Part shown: piece by piece, positions 7,986 to 16,456 of the stretch | Layout: each line of letters opens with the position of its first letter | Numbering within the stretch: the first letter of the stretch is position 1 | Origin: Chryseobacterium culicis | Lineage (GTDB): Bacteria > Bacteroidota > Bacteroidia > Flavobacteriales > Weeksellaceae | Reading direction: 5' to 3' | Assembly (NCBI RefSeq): GCF_002979755.1 | Contig: NZ_PCPP01000006.1 | Span: 50,958 to 114,957, forward strand | DNA length: 64,000 nucleotides | The notes under the pieces: model-generated | What the model saw: only the letters and a program-made list of their open reading frames with translations | The model's database searches: none | What the model was told of the DNA's origin: nothing | Position numbers and translations under genes: made by a program

Positions 7986-7994
7986 TAAATTTGC
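7986..7994 (+). promoter_or_regulatory. Predicted -7 box (TAAATTTGC) for the proVWX leader transcript
   Basis: Perfect TAnnTTTG match 372 nt before the proV start codon, implying a long 5' leader starting at about 7998. Confidence 0.55.
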
Positions 7995-8026
7995 AGCGTC
8001 ATAAAAAATTGATATACAGTTTTTTG

Positions 8027-8107
8027 ATGCTGGCAAGCATTTTGATGAAATGTAGCCATTCAAGTTGTTCAGTACACATATCTGTAATTACCTCATCAGT
8101 AATTTAA
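8027..8107 (+). CDS. Candidate 26-residue leader peptide, serine-rich
   Basis: Short reading frame ATG (8027) to TAA (8105-8107), about 29 nt downstream of the predicted start of transcription. It encodes 26 residues of which eight are serine and two cysteine (it begins MLASILMKCSHSSCSV). It lies upstream of a terminator-like hairpin at about 8194-8230. The layout resembles a transcription-attenuation leader, but no homologue was recognised and chance is possible. Confidence 0.3.
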   Translation: MLASILMKCSHSSCSVHISVITSSVI

Positions 8108-8116
8108 TTGTAGAAT

Positions 8117-8230
8117 CTATGTAAAAGATTAACTTCTTTTTACATGATACACTCTTTTTCTAGAGTATAATCTATTGAAATATTTAAAATAAACATAAGG
8201 CCAGCAGGTCTTTATGCTGTTATTTTTTTG
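8117..8230 (+). promoter_or_regulatory. Structured leader with terminator-like hairpin before proV
   Basis: Consecutive potential hairpins: ATGTAAAA / TTTTTACAT (about 8119-8144), ACTCT / AGAGT (about 8150-8165), and ATAA..CAGCA / TGCTG..TTAT followed by seven T (about 8194-8229). The last could end transcription early. The remaining leader 8230-8365 is AT-rich, without a clear fold. No riboswitch class was recognised. The rest of the gap 7826-7985 shows nothing. Confidence 0.4.
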
Positions 8231-8365
8231 TTTAAAGCTTTTGTCACTAAAGGCTTAGCAAATTATTTTATCCTATCGTCATCAGCAGAACAACGAATGC
8301 TAAATGTATATAATGAATTGGTGTACAATATATTATATCAAATTATTAATTGAAAAATTCTGAAT

Positions 8366-9616
8366 ATGGAAAAAAATGAAAACACTCGAAAAGTAAAACT
8401 TAAAGTGGAAGACCTGACCATCATCTTTGGTAAAAACAAAGAAAAAGCACAGGAACTTCTGGACAAAGGTTTTTCCAAAAAGGAAATTCTTGAAAAAACA
8501 GGCTGTACCATTGGAATCAACAAAGCAAGTTTTGAAATCTATGAAGGAGAATTTTTTGTCATCATGGGACTTTCAGGAAGTGGAAAATCAACTTTATTAC
8601 GCTGCCTCAACAGACTGAACGAACCCACTTCCGGAAAAGTATACATCAATGACGACGATATTACCGGTAAAAACAATAAACAACTTCTGGAAGTAAGAAG
8701 AACAGAAATGAGTATGGTATTTCAGAAATTCGGGTTGCTGCCTCATCATACTATTTTGGACAATGCAGGTTTTGGACTGGAAATCAGAGGTGAAGACAAA
8801 GCATCCCGCGATAAAAAAGCACAGAAAGCACTGGATATTGTAGGATTAACCGGTTTCGAAAATCAATACCCATCCCAACTTTCAGGAGGAATGCAGCAGA
8901 GAGTAGGATTGGCAAGAGCTTTGGCGAATGACCCGGAAGTACTGCTTATGGATGAAGCCTTCTCCGCGCTGGATCCATTGATCAAATCTGAAATGCAGGA
9001 TCAGATGCTTGAACTGCAGAATACATTGCAAAAAACCATTGTCTTTATTACCCACGACCTTGATGAAGCCATTAAAATAGGAGACCGTATTGTCATCATG
9101 AAAGATGGTGTCATCGAACAGATAGGAACTGCTGAAGAGATTTTAACCAATCCTGCAAGTGATTATGTAAAAGCTTTTGTAGAGAAAGTAGACCGTAAAA
9201 CAATTATTACAGCCAGATCTTTAATGTTTGATAAAGCTACGGTGGTACGTTTCAGAAAAGACGGTCCTGAAGGAGCTTTAAGAAAAATGAGAGCTACAGG
9301 GATTGAAAACTTACCTGTAGTAGATTTTCAGAATAAATTTCTGGGGTTTGTAACGCTTAATGACGTTGTCCGAATTGCCAAAAAGAAAGAACCTACCGTG
9401 GAATCCATTATCAACAGCAACGTTCCTTCAGTCTATCCGGAAGTAACTGTAGAAGAAATGTTGCCACTGATCTCTGAAAATAAATCGTCCATTGCTGTAA
9501 TTGATGAAGACAATAAATTTTTAGGCCTTGTTACGCAGTTATCACTTGTTATAGAAGCGACCAAGTTTAACGAAGAGGAGATTATAGAATTAAAAGAAAT
9601 CGCAAACAATCAATAA
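8366..9616 (+). CDS. proV: Glycine betaine/proline ABC transporter ATP-binding protein
   Basis: Cytoplasmic ATPase that powers osmoprotectant uptake, 416 residues, the usual ProV/OpuAA length. Walker A GLSGSGKST spans residues 68-76, the signature LSGGMQQR lies near 172, and Walker B VLLMDEAFSALDP follows, then the switch histidine in FITHDLDEA. Two CBS domains fill the C-terminus from about residue 285 (VRFRKDGPEGALRKM and PSVYPEVTVEEML); in OpuA they sense ionic strength. The permease follows after 1 nt and the binding protein 1 nt later, so the three form one operon. The ATG at 8366 precedes MEKNENTRKVKLKVEDLTIIFG and is well placed. Confidence 0.92.
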   Translation: MEKNENTRKVKLKVEDLTIIFGKNKEKAQELLDKGFSKKEILEKTGCTIGINKASFEIYEGEFFVIMGLSGSGKSTLLRCLNRLNEPTSGKVYINDDDITGKNNKQLLEVRRTEMSMVFQKFGLLPHHTILDNAGFGLEIRGEDKASRDKKAQKALDIVGLTGFENQYPSQLSGGMQQRVGLARALANDPEVLLMDEAFSALDPLIKSEMQDQMLELQNTLQKTIVFITHDLDEAIKIGDRIVIMKDGVIEQIGTAEEILTNPASDYVKAFVEKVDRKTIITARSLMFDKATVVRFRKDGPEGALRKMRATGIENLPVVDFQNKFLGFVTLNDVVRIAKKKEPTVESIINSNVPSVYPEVTVEEMLPLISENKSSIAVIDEDNKFLGLVTQLSLVIEATKFNEEEIIELKEIANNQ

Positions 9617-9617
9617 G

Positions 9618-10445
9618 ATGAATAAAACTATAGATATAGGTCAATATGTAGAAACTGCTATCAATTGGCTCACAGAAAATGGAAAACCTGTATTTGATGT
9701 CATAAAACACTTAGGAAACGCCTCTATTATGGGGATTGAATGGGTTTTGGTACATACTCCCTTTTATGTTATCATTCTCTTCTTTACTCTGCTGGCATTA
9801 TGGAAAGCCGGAAAAGGCATTGCTGTAGTAACGGCCGCCGGATTAAGTTTAATATTTTTAATGGGTCTATGGAAAGAAACCATGGAAACGCTAGCACTTA
9901 TCTTTGTATCTACCATTACCGCCCTTATTCTTTCTATTCCACTTGGGATTTTAGCGGCTAAAAGCAAAATAGCCGACAAAATCATTCGTCCTTTACTGGA
10001 TTTGATGCAGACCATGCCCGCATTTGTCTACCTGATTCCTGCCGTTCTGTTTTTCAGTATCGGTAAAGTTCCGGGAGCTTTTGCAACCATCATTTTTGCC
10101 ATGCCACCTGCGGTTCGATTAACAACATTGGGAATTGAAGCCGTTCCAAAAGATATTGTAGAAGCGGCCAGAGCTTTTGGAGCTACCAACCGTCAGATCC
10201 TGTTCAAGGTAGAACTTCCTTTAGCCATGAAAACAATTTTAACCGGAATCAATCAAACCATATTGTTATCCTTATCCATGGTGGTTATTGCAGGAATGAT
10301 TGCCGCAGGAGGTTTAGGGGAGAAAGTATTGGAAGGAATTAATAATCTGGATATCGGACTAGGATTTGAAAGTGGATTATCCGTTGTGATTTTAGCCATT
10401 ATCCTCGACCGTATTACTCAGGGATTTGTAAAGAAAAAGCAATAA
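9618..10445 (+). CDS. proW: Glycine betaine/proline ABC transporter permease
   Basis: Inner-membrane channel subunit, 275 residues, with one BPD_transp_1 domain. At least five hydrophobic helices are visible from about residue 50 on. The cytoplasmic EAA loop reads AVPKDIVEAARAFGATNRQILFKVELPLAM, which docks to ProV. The DLMQTMPAFVYLIPAVLFF segment is typical of the ProW/OpuAB group. The N-terminal region of about 45 residues is a short extension common to ProW. It is directly flanked by proV and proX with 1-nt spacings. Confidence 0.92.
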   Translation: MNKTIDIGQYVETAINWLTENGKPVFDVIKHLGNASIMGIEWVLVHTPFYVIILFFTLLALWKAGKGIAVVTAAGLSLIFLMGLWKETMETLALIFVSTITALILSIPLGILAAKSKIADKIIRPLLDLMQTMPAFVYLIPAVLFFSIGKVPGAFATIIFAMPPAVRLTTLGIEAVPKDIVEAARAFGATNRQILFKVELPLAMKTILTGINQTILLSLSMVVIAGMIAAGGLGEKVLEGINNLDIGLGFESGLSVVILAIILDRITQGFVKKKQ

Positions 10446-10446
10446 G

Positions 10447-11301
10447 ATGAAACAATTAAAATATCTATTTTTTCCCGTTTTAATGTTAGTATTTGCAGCA
10501 TTAAATTCGTGTGAAAATATAAAAAACTCCAAATACATCACCATAGGAATGGTAGATGGCTGGGCAGAAGATGTTGCCATGACGCATGTTGCCAAAGCCA
10601 TTCTGGATAAACAGGGCTATCATGTCATAATTCAAAAAGCGTCTACCGATATGATTATGGCTTCAATGAATAATGAAGACACAGATCTTTTCATGGGAGT
10701 CTGGCTTCCTTACACTCACGCTAAAAAACTGGCAAAATTCCCGGGATTAACCCATATTGGCACCAATTACAACAACGGCCGTATAGGATTGGTCGTTCCG
10801 GAATACGTTCCTGTTAATTCCATTGGAGAACTCAATCAGCATCAGGAGCAATTCAGCCACAGAATCATAGGAATTGAAAAAGGAGCGGGATTAACCACCG
10901 GAACAGATAAAGCTATTATTGATTATAAGTTGGATTATCAACAGATCAACTCTTCTACCATTGCCATGATCACCGAATTGCAAAATGCCATACAACGTAA
11001 ACAATGGATTGTGGTAACGGGTTGGCAGCCTCACTGGATGTTCGGCAAAATGAAACTTAAATTTCTTGACGATCCTAAAAAGATATTTGGTGAAGCAGAA
11101 CAGATTAAAACCTATTCCAGAAAAAGTTTTGTAAAGGATCATCCGGAGCTGGCCAAGTTCTTTTCCAGACTTCATTTTGATGATGAAAATATGTCTGATC
11201 TTTTAATGAAAATGGAACAGAGTAAAAACAAAGAAGCTACTGCCAGAGAATGGGTGGAAGATCACTCTGAACTGGTAAATTTATGGTTAGATAAAAATTA
11301 A
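10447..11301 (+). CDS. proX: Glycine betaine ABC transporter substrate-binding lipoprotein (OpuAC-type)
   Basis: 284 residues. A lipoprotein signal (LMLVFAALNSCEN, Cys at about residue 22) anchors it to a membrane. The OpuAC fold is shown by IGMVDGWAEDVAMTHVAKAILDKQGYHV, LFMGVWLPYTH and VVTGWQPHWMF. The three tryptophan-containing motifs are the expected parts of an aromatic cage for a quaternary ammonium group, so betaine, choline or a similar compound is the likely ligand. It ends the proVWX operon; a terminator follows at 11322-11357. Confidence 0.88.
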   Translation: MKQLKYLFFPVLMLVFAALNSCENIKNSKYITIGMVDGWAEDVAMTHVAKAILDKQGYHVIIQKASTDMIMASMNNEDTDLFMGVWLPYTHAKKLAKFPGLTHIGTNYNNGRIGLVVPEYVPVNSIGELNQHQEQFSHRIIGIEKGAGLTTGTDKAIIDYKLDYQQINSSTIAMITELQNAIQRKQWIVVTGWQPHWMFGKMKLKFLDDPKKIFGEAEQIKTYSRKSFVKDHPELAKFFSRLHFDDENMSDLLMKMEQSKNKEATAREWVEDHSELVNLWLDKN

Positions 11302-11321
11302 TAAACAATTTGGTATCATTT

Positions 11322-11357
11322 AAAATCCTCAACTCTAAACGGGTCTGAGGATTTTTT
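11322..11357 (+). terminator. Intrinsic terminator of proVWX
   Basis: Arms AAAATCCTCA (11322-11331) and TGAGGATTTT (11346-11355) with a short T-run, 20 nt after the proX stop. Confidence 0.8.
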
Positions 11358-11426
11358 CATCAATGCGCCAGAAGAACTCACAGATTCTTTTTACTTTTTC
11401 TCTAGGAAGCAATATTTATTAGTAAT

Positions 11427-11591
11427 CGCAAAGGCGCAAAGAAATTTAATAACATACTGCTTTAAGGCGCAAGAAAATCAAAGATTTTCAGCAAGTTTAT
11501 TTCATCCAAAATTCAACAGAATTAAATTTTATCAAAGATAAAATCCTTGCGCCTTAAAACATAAGAAAAGAAAAAACTTTGCGTCTTTGCG
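11427..11591. repeat. Intergenic element E3 (CGCAAAGG-type ends)
   Basis: Inverted ends CGCAAAGGCGCAAAG (11427-11441) and CTTTGCGTCTTTGCG (11577-11591). Inner hairpin GAAAATC-AAA-GATTTTC at 11473-11489. The right half is almost identical to that of E4 (13730-13898). It lies between two convergent genes; nothing else was seen in 11358-11609. Confidence 0.9.
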
Positions 11592-11609
11592 TTTTCCAAT
11601 ATCTCACAA

Positions 11610-11987
11610 CTACCCCATTGATTCCTTGATCTTCTCCCGATGAAGAATCCCCCAGTTTACCAAAGTTTCTGTCACCGGAAAAACAGACTTTCCATATTCG
11701 GTTACGGCATACGTTACAGTGATAGGCTTCGTATCCTGAATGGTTCTGGTGATCAGAAGATTGGTTTCCAGCTCTTTCAATTCTTTGCTCAGCATTTTAG
11801 CAGAGATTCCTTCAATACTTCGTTCCAGCTTTTTAAAATGAATCATTTGATCCGGCCTGTTGGTCAGATACCGTAAAATCATCAGCTTCCATTTTCCTCC
11901 CAAAACGTCCAGACTGTCTCGCATCGCGAACAATTCTTCTGTGCAGCTGGCTTCTCTTTCGATACCATTTTCAATGATTTTTGCCAT
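11610..11987 (-). CDS. HxlR family transcriptional regulator
   Basis: MarR-like winged-helix regulator of the HxlR group, usually responding to electrophiles or redox signals. From the ATG at 11987 (MAKIIENGIEREASC) it has 125 residues. Motifs seen are MRDSLDVLGGKWKLMILRYLTNRP, MIHFKKLERSIEGISAKMLSKELKELE and the wing PITVTYAVTEYGKSV. The lone cysteine in ASCTEE matches the N-terminal sensing cysteine position of many relatives. An in-frame ATG at 12017 is rejected because it would fall in the operator region just after the predicted start of transcription. It diverges from an MDR oxidoreductase, its probable target. Confidence 0.87.
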   Translation of the reverse strand: MAKIIENGIEREASCTEELFAMRDSLDVLGGKWKLMILRYLTNRPDQMIHFKKLERSIEGISAKMLSKELKELETNLLITRTIQDTKPITVTYAVTEYGKSVFPVTETLVNWGILHREKIKESMG

Positions 11988-12002
11988 AATAGTTTCATGA
12001 AG

Positions 12003-12039
12003 GTAACTAGTTACCATTAGTTAACTAGTAGCAAATATA
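12003..12039. promoter_or_regulatory. Divergent promoter/operator for HxlR and MDR oxidoreductase
   Basis: A perfect palindrome GTAACTAGTTAC (12003-12014) and a second, TAGTTAACTA (12018-12027), give two direct copies of TAACTAGT 18 bp apart (12004 and 12022). The minus-strand -7 box TATATTTG lies at about 12032-12039, so the operator covers the start of the HxlR transcript, as in an autorepressor. The plus-strand -7 box TACATTTG is at 12054-12061. Confidence 0.55.
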
Positions 12040-12117
12040 AACTATTCCCTCTTTACATTTGTGTATCAAATCAGGAATATGAAATCGTCACGATTTCTCA
12101 AATACAAATACTTACTT

Positions 12118-13107
12118 ATGAAAGCAGTTATTTTAAATAAAAACGGAAAACTGGAAGACGGATTTACAGAACAGCCCAAACCCAAAAGCAATGAAGTTTT
12201 AATCCAGATTAAAGCAAGCGGTTTCAATCCCATCGATTATCAGATGCTGGAAAACGAACTGGAACGGAAACTGATCAGTTCCCCGATATTAGGAAGAGAG
12301 TTGTCCGGAATTGTAATAGATAAAGGCTCCGAAGTTACAGAATTCAATATTGGTGATGAAGTATATAGTGGAAGCGGCTCTATGGGAAGCAACGGTACTT
12401 ACGCTGAATATATTGCTGTTCCGGAAGCTATTGTTTCTTTGAAACCTAAGAATATTTCATTTGAACAGGCAGCTTCCATTCCCTCCGCAGGGCTTACTTC
12501 TTTACAGATCTTTAAGCGCTTACAATTAAATCCGGAAAACACCGTCTTTGTAACGGGTGCCGCCGGAGGTGTGGGTTCATTTCTGATCAAACTTTTGTTA
12601 TCCCATAGCATCCGGCAAATTACCACCACTGTGGGAAGTGAAGAAAACAGACAGATGCTGATCAATATAGGACTCAAAGAGCATCAGATTATCAATTACA
12701 GGGAAGAAAATCTTATTCAAAATATTTTAAAAGCCAATAACGATCAGCCTTTTGAATTTGGAATTGATCTGGTTGGAAACTCTATGTCTGAAGTGACGGC
12801 CGAAGTTTTAAAAATTAACGGAACTTATGTGGATGTGACCGCTTTAGTCACTAAAGATGCTCATGAAATGCTTTTTAACAAGGGAACTTTGATCATGAAT
12901 ATCTCCAATTATACGTATGGAATGGTAAAAAAATATGACTATTATAAAAACAGTTTACTAGAAATAAAAATACTTATTGAAAACGGAACGATTCTTCCTC
13001 CTCAGCATAAACTCGTAGGAAACCTTTCTCTGGATACCGTTCTGCAGGCACATTCTATATTGAAAAATAATCAGACCCAAGGGCATAAACTTATCATGAA
13101 ACATTAA
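12118..13107 (+). CDS. MDR-family NAD(P)H-dependent oxidoreductase (quinone oxidoreductase-like)
   Basis: Medium-chain dehydrogenase/reductase without the catalytic zinc ligands, so probably a quinone or enone reductase. I start it at the ATG at 12118 (MKAVILNKNGK), giving 329 residues; the longer frame starting with GTG at 12061 overlaps the predicted -7 box. The N-terminal GroES-like part has FNPIDYQML and LGRELSGIVIDKGS. The Rossmann part has the cofactor motif VTGAAGGVGS near residue 142. It diverges from HxlR, and a cupin gene follows 3 nt after its stop, forming an electrophile-response unit. Confidence 0.87.
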   Translation: MKAVILNKNGKLEDGFTEQPKPKSNEVLIQIKASGFNPIDYQMLENELERKLISSPILGRELSGIVIDKGSEVTEFNIGDEVYSGSGSMGSNGTYAEYIAVPEAIVSLKPKNISFEQAASIPSAGLTSLQIFKRLQLNPENTVFVTGAAGGVGSFLIKLLLSHSIRQITTTVGSEENRQMLINIGLKEHQIINYREENLIQNILKANNDQPFEFGIDLVGNSMSEVTAEVLKINGTYVDVTALVTKDAHEMLFNKGTLIMNISNYTYGMVKKYDYYKNSLLEIKILIENGTILPPQHKLVGNLSLDTVLQAHSILKNNQTQGHKLIMKH

Positions 13108-13110
13108 TCT

Positions 13111-13581
13111 ATGAACAAAATACCAAGACGAATCGTAACAGGAATTAAAGAAGGAAAATCGATTATTATTGAAGACCAACAGGTAGAAAACGCTGTGGAA
13201 CATCTTCCTGGACTTATTATTTCTGATGTATGGAATACCCAGAAAATGCCGACAAGCTTAGAACTTGAAACGAAAATTCCCAATACCGGATTTCCTCAAA
13301 CTCCTAAAAACGGCACTTATTTCCGATATGTAGTAATCCCTCCGGATAAAGATTTAGGAGTAGAATGGAAAAAGAATGAACCTCACCCCATGATGCATCA
13401 AACGCCAACACTGGATTACATCATCATCCTATCCGGTGAGCTCTATCTCATCATGGAAGAAGGAGAAACGCTTCTGAAACCGGGAGATATCGTCATACAA
13501 AGAGGTACCAATCATGCATGGAGCAATCGCTCTGATGAACCTTGCATTCAGCTTGCTGTTCTCATAGATGCAGAGGGATAA
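13111..13581 (+). CDS. Cupin domain protein
   Basis: 156 residues with one conserved cupin_2 barrel in the C-terminal two-thirds. Motif 1 is about HQTPTLDYIIILSGELYLIM and motif 2 is LLKPGDIVIQRGTNHAWSN. The metal-binding set is partly present (His of HQTP, His of NHAW). Relatives are annotated as cupins of unknown substrate, some linked to aromatic or quinone metabolism. It lies 3 nt after the MDR oxidoreductase and is probably cotranscribed under HxlR control. Confidence 0.8.
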   Translation: MNKIPRRIVTGIKEGKSIIIEDQQVENAVEHLPGLIISDVWNTQKMPTSLELETKIPNTGFPQTPKNGTYFRYVVIPPDKDLGVEWKKNEPHPMMHQTPTLDYIIILSGELYLIMEEGETLLKPGDIVIQRGTNHAWSNRSDEPCIQLAVLIDAEG

Positions 13582-13661
13582 AATAATTGAAAAATTTAAT
13601 TATTTAAAGATTTAAAAATTGGGATCACTCTCTCAAATTTTAAAAGTTCAGCAAACTAAAA

Positions 13662-13699
13662 AATCTGTGGGATCTGTGTAATCTGTGTAATCTGTGGGA
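13662..13699. repeat. Short tandem repeat, unit about ATCTGTGTA
   Basis: Four near copies of a 9-10 nt unit (ATCTGTGGG, ATCTGTGTA, ATCTGTGTA, ATCTGTGGG). It lies directly upstream of element E4 in the gap 13582-13920 between convergent genes; the only other content is AT-rich sequence. Confidence 0.75.
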
Positions 13700-13729
13700 A
13701 ATAAAAAAAATTTTGCAAGGTTAGAAAAA

Positions 13730-13898
13730 CGCAAAGGTGCAAAGAAAAATAAATAATGTGTTGTTTTTTAAGGCCCAAGAAAATCAAAGATTTTTAGCAA
13801 GAAATAATCTATAAAGTATTAGGAATATACAATTTTATTGCAGATAAAATCCTTATGCCTTAAAACATAAGAAAAGAAAAAAACTTTGCGCCTTTGCG
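13730..13898. repeat. Intergenic element E4 (CGCAAAGG-type ends)
   Basis: Inverted ends CGCAAAGGTGCAAAG (13730-13744) and CTTTGCGCCTTTGCG (13884-13898). Inner hairpin GAAAATC-AAA-GATTTTT at 13779-13795. Nearly identical to E3 in its right half. Confidence 0.9.
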
Positions 13899-13920
13899 TT
13901 TTCCAACAAAATATTCCACC

Positions 13921-14382
13921 TTACAACGCAGAAATCTCCAACAGTTTCTGCTTCATTTTTTCAGGTGTCATCTGCCCTTCCTGATAATACACTAAGTTCT
14001 GGTGCTTATCCAGAAATACCCATAAAGGATAAACAGGCTGGTTTTTATTCTTTGACAACGCCAGTGCCAATTCATGAATTCCAGAATTTCCATTTTGCAG
14101 ATATTCAAACTCCTGATTCTGAAAGTAGATTTTCTCCTTTGTCTTCTCCGCCTCAAAATTGACGAAATAAAAATGGTCATTGATCATATTAACCAACTCT
14201 TTATCTTTACTTAAACGGAAGGATTCAATTTTACAAACCGAACACCAGTCCGTATAAAGATGGATTACAACCGGTTTAGGATTTTCTTTCTGCTGAACCT
14301 CAAGATCAGAAAAAGTGCCTGTCTTCATCTGAGACAGATAAAAACAGGGCACTAACATTAAAAATAAAGCTAATTTTTTCAT
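13921..14382 (-). CDS. Secreted thioredoxin-like protein
   Basis: 153 residues with a signal peptide (MKKLALFLMLVPCFYLSQ) and a thioredoxin fold. The active site is Cys47-Ser-Val-Cys50 in HLYTDWCSVCKIES; the tryptophan before the first cysteine is typical. Later strands read FYFVNFEAEK and PVYPLWVFLDKHQNLVYYQEG, with the cis-proline region in NQPVYPLWVF. It should act as a periplasmic thiol oxidoreductase. Its start codon overlaps the stop of the upstream TonB receptor by 4 nt, so translation is probably coupled. The receptor plug also carries a CSVC motif, hinting at a shared thiol or metal chemistry. Confidence 0.85.
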   Translation of the reverse strand: MKKLALFLMLVPCFYLSQMKTGTFSDLEVQQKENPKPVVIHLYTDWCSVCKIESFRLSKDKELVNMINDHFYFVNFEAEKTKEKIYFQNQEFEYLQNGNSGIHELALALSKNKNQPVYPLWVFLDKHQNLVYYQEGQMTPEKMKQKLLEISAL

Positions 14383-16448
14383 TTTAAAGTATATTTTACT
14401 CCCAGAAAACCTCTGATCCCCTGCATAGGTGCATAGCCGTATGCCGTATCAAAAGTATAATGATTAGGATTGTTGATTGGATCATCAACATGCTTGTCAA
14501 ATGGATCAAAGGGTCTCATCAAAGGATCTTTAGGCCTGAAATTGAATAAATTTTTCATTCCACAGTACACTTCAAATCCTGATTTGAAACTCTTGGACAC
14601 CTGGATATTAGCCAAAGAATAAAATGGTGAATATTCAGGGCGGTAGTCATTCACTAAAACCGGAAGCCTCATAGGTCCGTAAAACTGTCCTGTAAAATCT
14701 ATAGTCAGATTACTTGGAAATTTATACGTCAGGTTATACGTACCACTCCATTTCGGAGCATGCAGCTGTTGTGTTTTTTGATTTTCGTTATCAAATTTCT
14801 GATAGACATCCAGATAAGTAACTCCTAGATTAACACTTAAAGGAAACTGAAAACTGAAATCCACATTCAGGGAAGCTCCTCTTGAAATTCCGTATCCGTG
14901 AAGGTTGTCATAAATAATTTTATTAGGATCGGAATCAAAATCTCCTACAATTTTATTACTGAAATAAGTATAAAATGCAGAAGCATCAAGATTCACCATT
15001 CTGTTGCCTACAGGGATTTTCCAGATATAGTTCAGATTTCCGTTAACAGATCTTTCCGGTTTCAGATCAGATTTTACCACAACTTCTCTTGAACCTGTTA
15101 AGGCTGCGTGATCTTCCGTAAATAAATTCACCACTCTGAACCCTGTTCCAAAATTAAAACGTAAAGTATGATATGGATTAGGATTGAATTTCCATGCAAA
15201 CCTTGGTGAATGTACAGAATGATGTACTTTATCGTAATCGTATCTGTAGCCAATCAACAAAGTATTTTTATCGTTGATTTCCCACTGATCCTGGATAAAA
15301 GCTCCCCAGATTGGAGATTTCATCGGAGCATTGGTAATTCCGTCTGAAGCTAAAGTTCCCGGAGTGTTGTCATCATAAAAAGTTCTTTTGAAGGTAAGCC
15401 CGGCAGTGATATCATGCTTTCCGAAGCTTCTGTCCCAATAGGTCTGTACGAAAGCTACTTTTTGTGTTGCATTGAAAGGATTTGATCCATAAAAAGAGTT
15501 CTGATCATGATAATTATAAGAAAACTGAGTCACAATATGCTCTTTCATTGGCCATTCATACAAACCAAAAACTTCTGCCCTGTTGGTGTAAATACTTTCT
15601 CCGTACACTTCATCACTTCCACGGAAAGATTTATTCCATTGCATTTCTCCCCCAAAACGGTCTTCATACAGATACCTCAAAGCAAAACTTGCCTGTCTGT
15701 TTTCTTTTCTCTTAAAGTTCCACTTGTTGAATACGGAAATTCTGCTTTGTAAAGTGGTATCCGTGAAATTATCTTTGTTTTGATCTATTCTTTCCTGAAA
15801 ACTGAAATAATTTAAACTTAATAATGAAGCGGCATTCTTCCCTACATTAAACTTGGTGGAAAGATCCAGATTATTTTCAAACCAGCTCGATGTCATCAGG
15901 TCAACACTTAATTTAGGAGCAGTCAAAGCATTTTTAGTGATAATATTGATCACTCCTCCCATTGCTTCAGAACCATAAATTGAAGAAGCTGGCCCTTTCA
16001 CTACTTCGATTCTGTCAACCAGACTATTGGGAATCCCACTCAAACCATACACCGTAGATAATGAACTTACAATGGGCATTCCGTCAATCAGAATCATGGT
16101 ATAAGGTCCTTCCAATCCGTTAATGTGAATATCTCCCGTATTACACACGGAACAGTTCAGCTGAGGTTTTACTCCGTTTACCATAGCAATCGCCTCAAAA
16201 ATGCTGGGAGTAGGATTTTTCTGAAAAAATTTCTGACTGTAAATCTCTACCGCTACAGGACTTTTAGACCTGCTCATCGGTTTTATGGTACCGGTAACCA
16301 CTACATCCTCAATGTTACTTGTCTTGAATTCCCTCTTCATAACTTTTGCAGAATCCGGAGTTTTAGTCTGTTGTAAGCTCAAACTGTCTGTTTCCTGCGC
16401 AAAACAATAGGTTGATAAAAAAGTAATAGAAAATAATATTCGCTTCAT
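14379..16448 (-). CDS. TonB-dependent outer-membrane receptor with CSVC motif in the plug
   Basis: Outer-membrane transporter of 689 residues from the ATG at 16448 (MKRILFSITFLSTYCFAQ is the signal peptide). A further in-frame ATG at 16478 falls inside a palindromic operator and is rejected. The TonB box region is EDVVVTGTI near residue 48. The plug (about 55-175) has PSIFEAIAMVNGV, then Cys99-Ser-Val-Cys102, then NGLEGPYTMILIDGMPI and VEVVKGPASSIYGSEAMGGVINI. The barrel ends in LGVKYTLK. Such plug cysteines occur in a Bacteroidota receptor group whose substrate I cannot name; a metal or metal chelate is likely. It is cotranscribed with the thioredoxin-like gene. Confidence 0.88.
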   Translation of the reverse strand: MKRILFSITFLSTYCFAQETDSLSLQQTKTPDSAKVMKREFKTSNIEDVVVTGTIKPMSRSKSPVAVEIYSQKFFQKNPTPSIFEAIAMVNGVKPQLNCSVCNTGDIHINGLEGPYTMILIDGMPIVSSLSTVYGLSGIPNSLVDRIEVVKGPASSIYGSEAMGGVINIITKNALTAPKLSVDLMTSSWFENNLDLSTKFNVGKNAASLLSLNYFSFQERIDQNKDNFTDTTLQSRISVFNKWNFKRKENRQASFALRYLYEDRFGGEMQWNKSFRGSDEVYGESIYTNRAEVFGLYEWPMKEHIVTQFSYNYHDQNSFYGSNPFNATQKVAFVQTYWDRSFGKHDITAGLTFKRTFYDDNTPGTLASDGITNAPMKSPIWGAFIQDQWEINDKNTLLIGYRYDYDKVHHSVHSPRFAWKFNPNPYHTLRFNFGTGFRVVNLFTEDHAALTGSREVVVKSDLKPERSVNGNLNYIWKIPVGNRMVNLDASAFYTYFSNKIVGDFDSDPNKIIYDNLHGYGISRGASLNVDFSFQFPLSVNLGVTYLDVYQKFDNENQKTQQLHAPKWSGTYNLTYKFPSNLTIDFTGQFYGPMRLPVLVNDYRPEYSPFYSLANIQVSKSFKSGFEVYCGMKNLFNFRPKDPLMRPFDPFDKHVDDPINNPNHYTFDTAYGYAPMQGIRGFLGVKYTLK

Positions 16449-16456
16449 GAAATTAA

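Noticed and set aside
12061-12117. GTG-started N-terminal extension of the MDR oxidoreductase
   Set aside because: The GTG overlaps the predicted -7 box and the added residues do not belong to the family; the ATG at 12118 fits.
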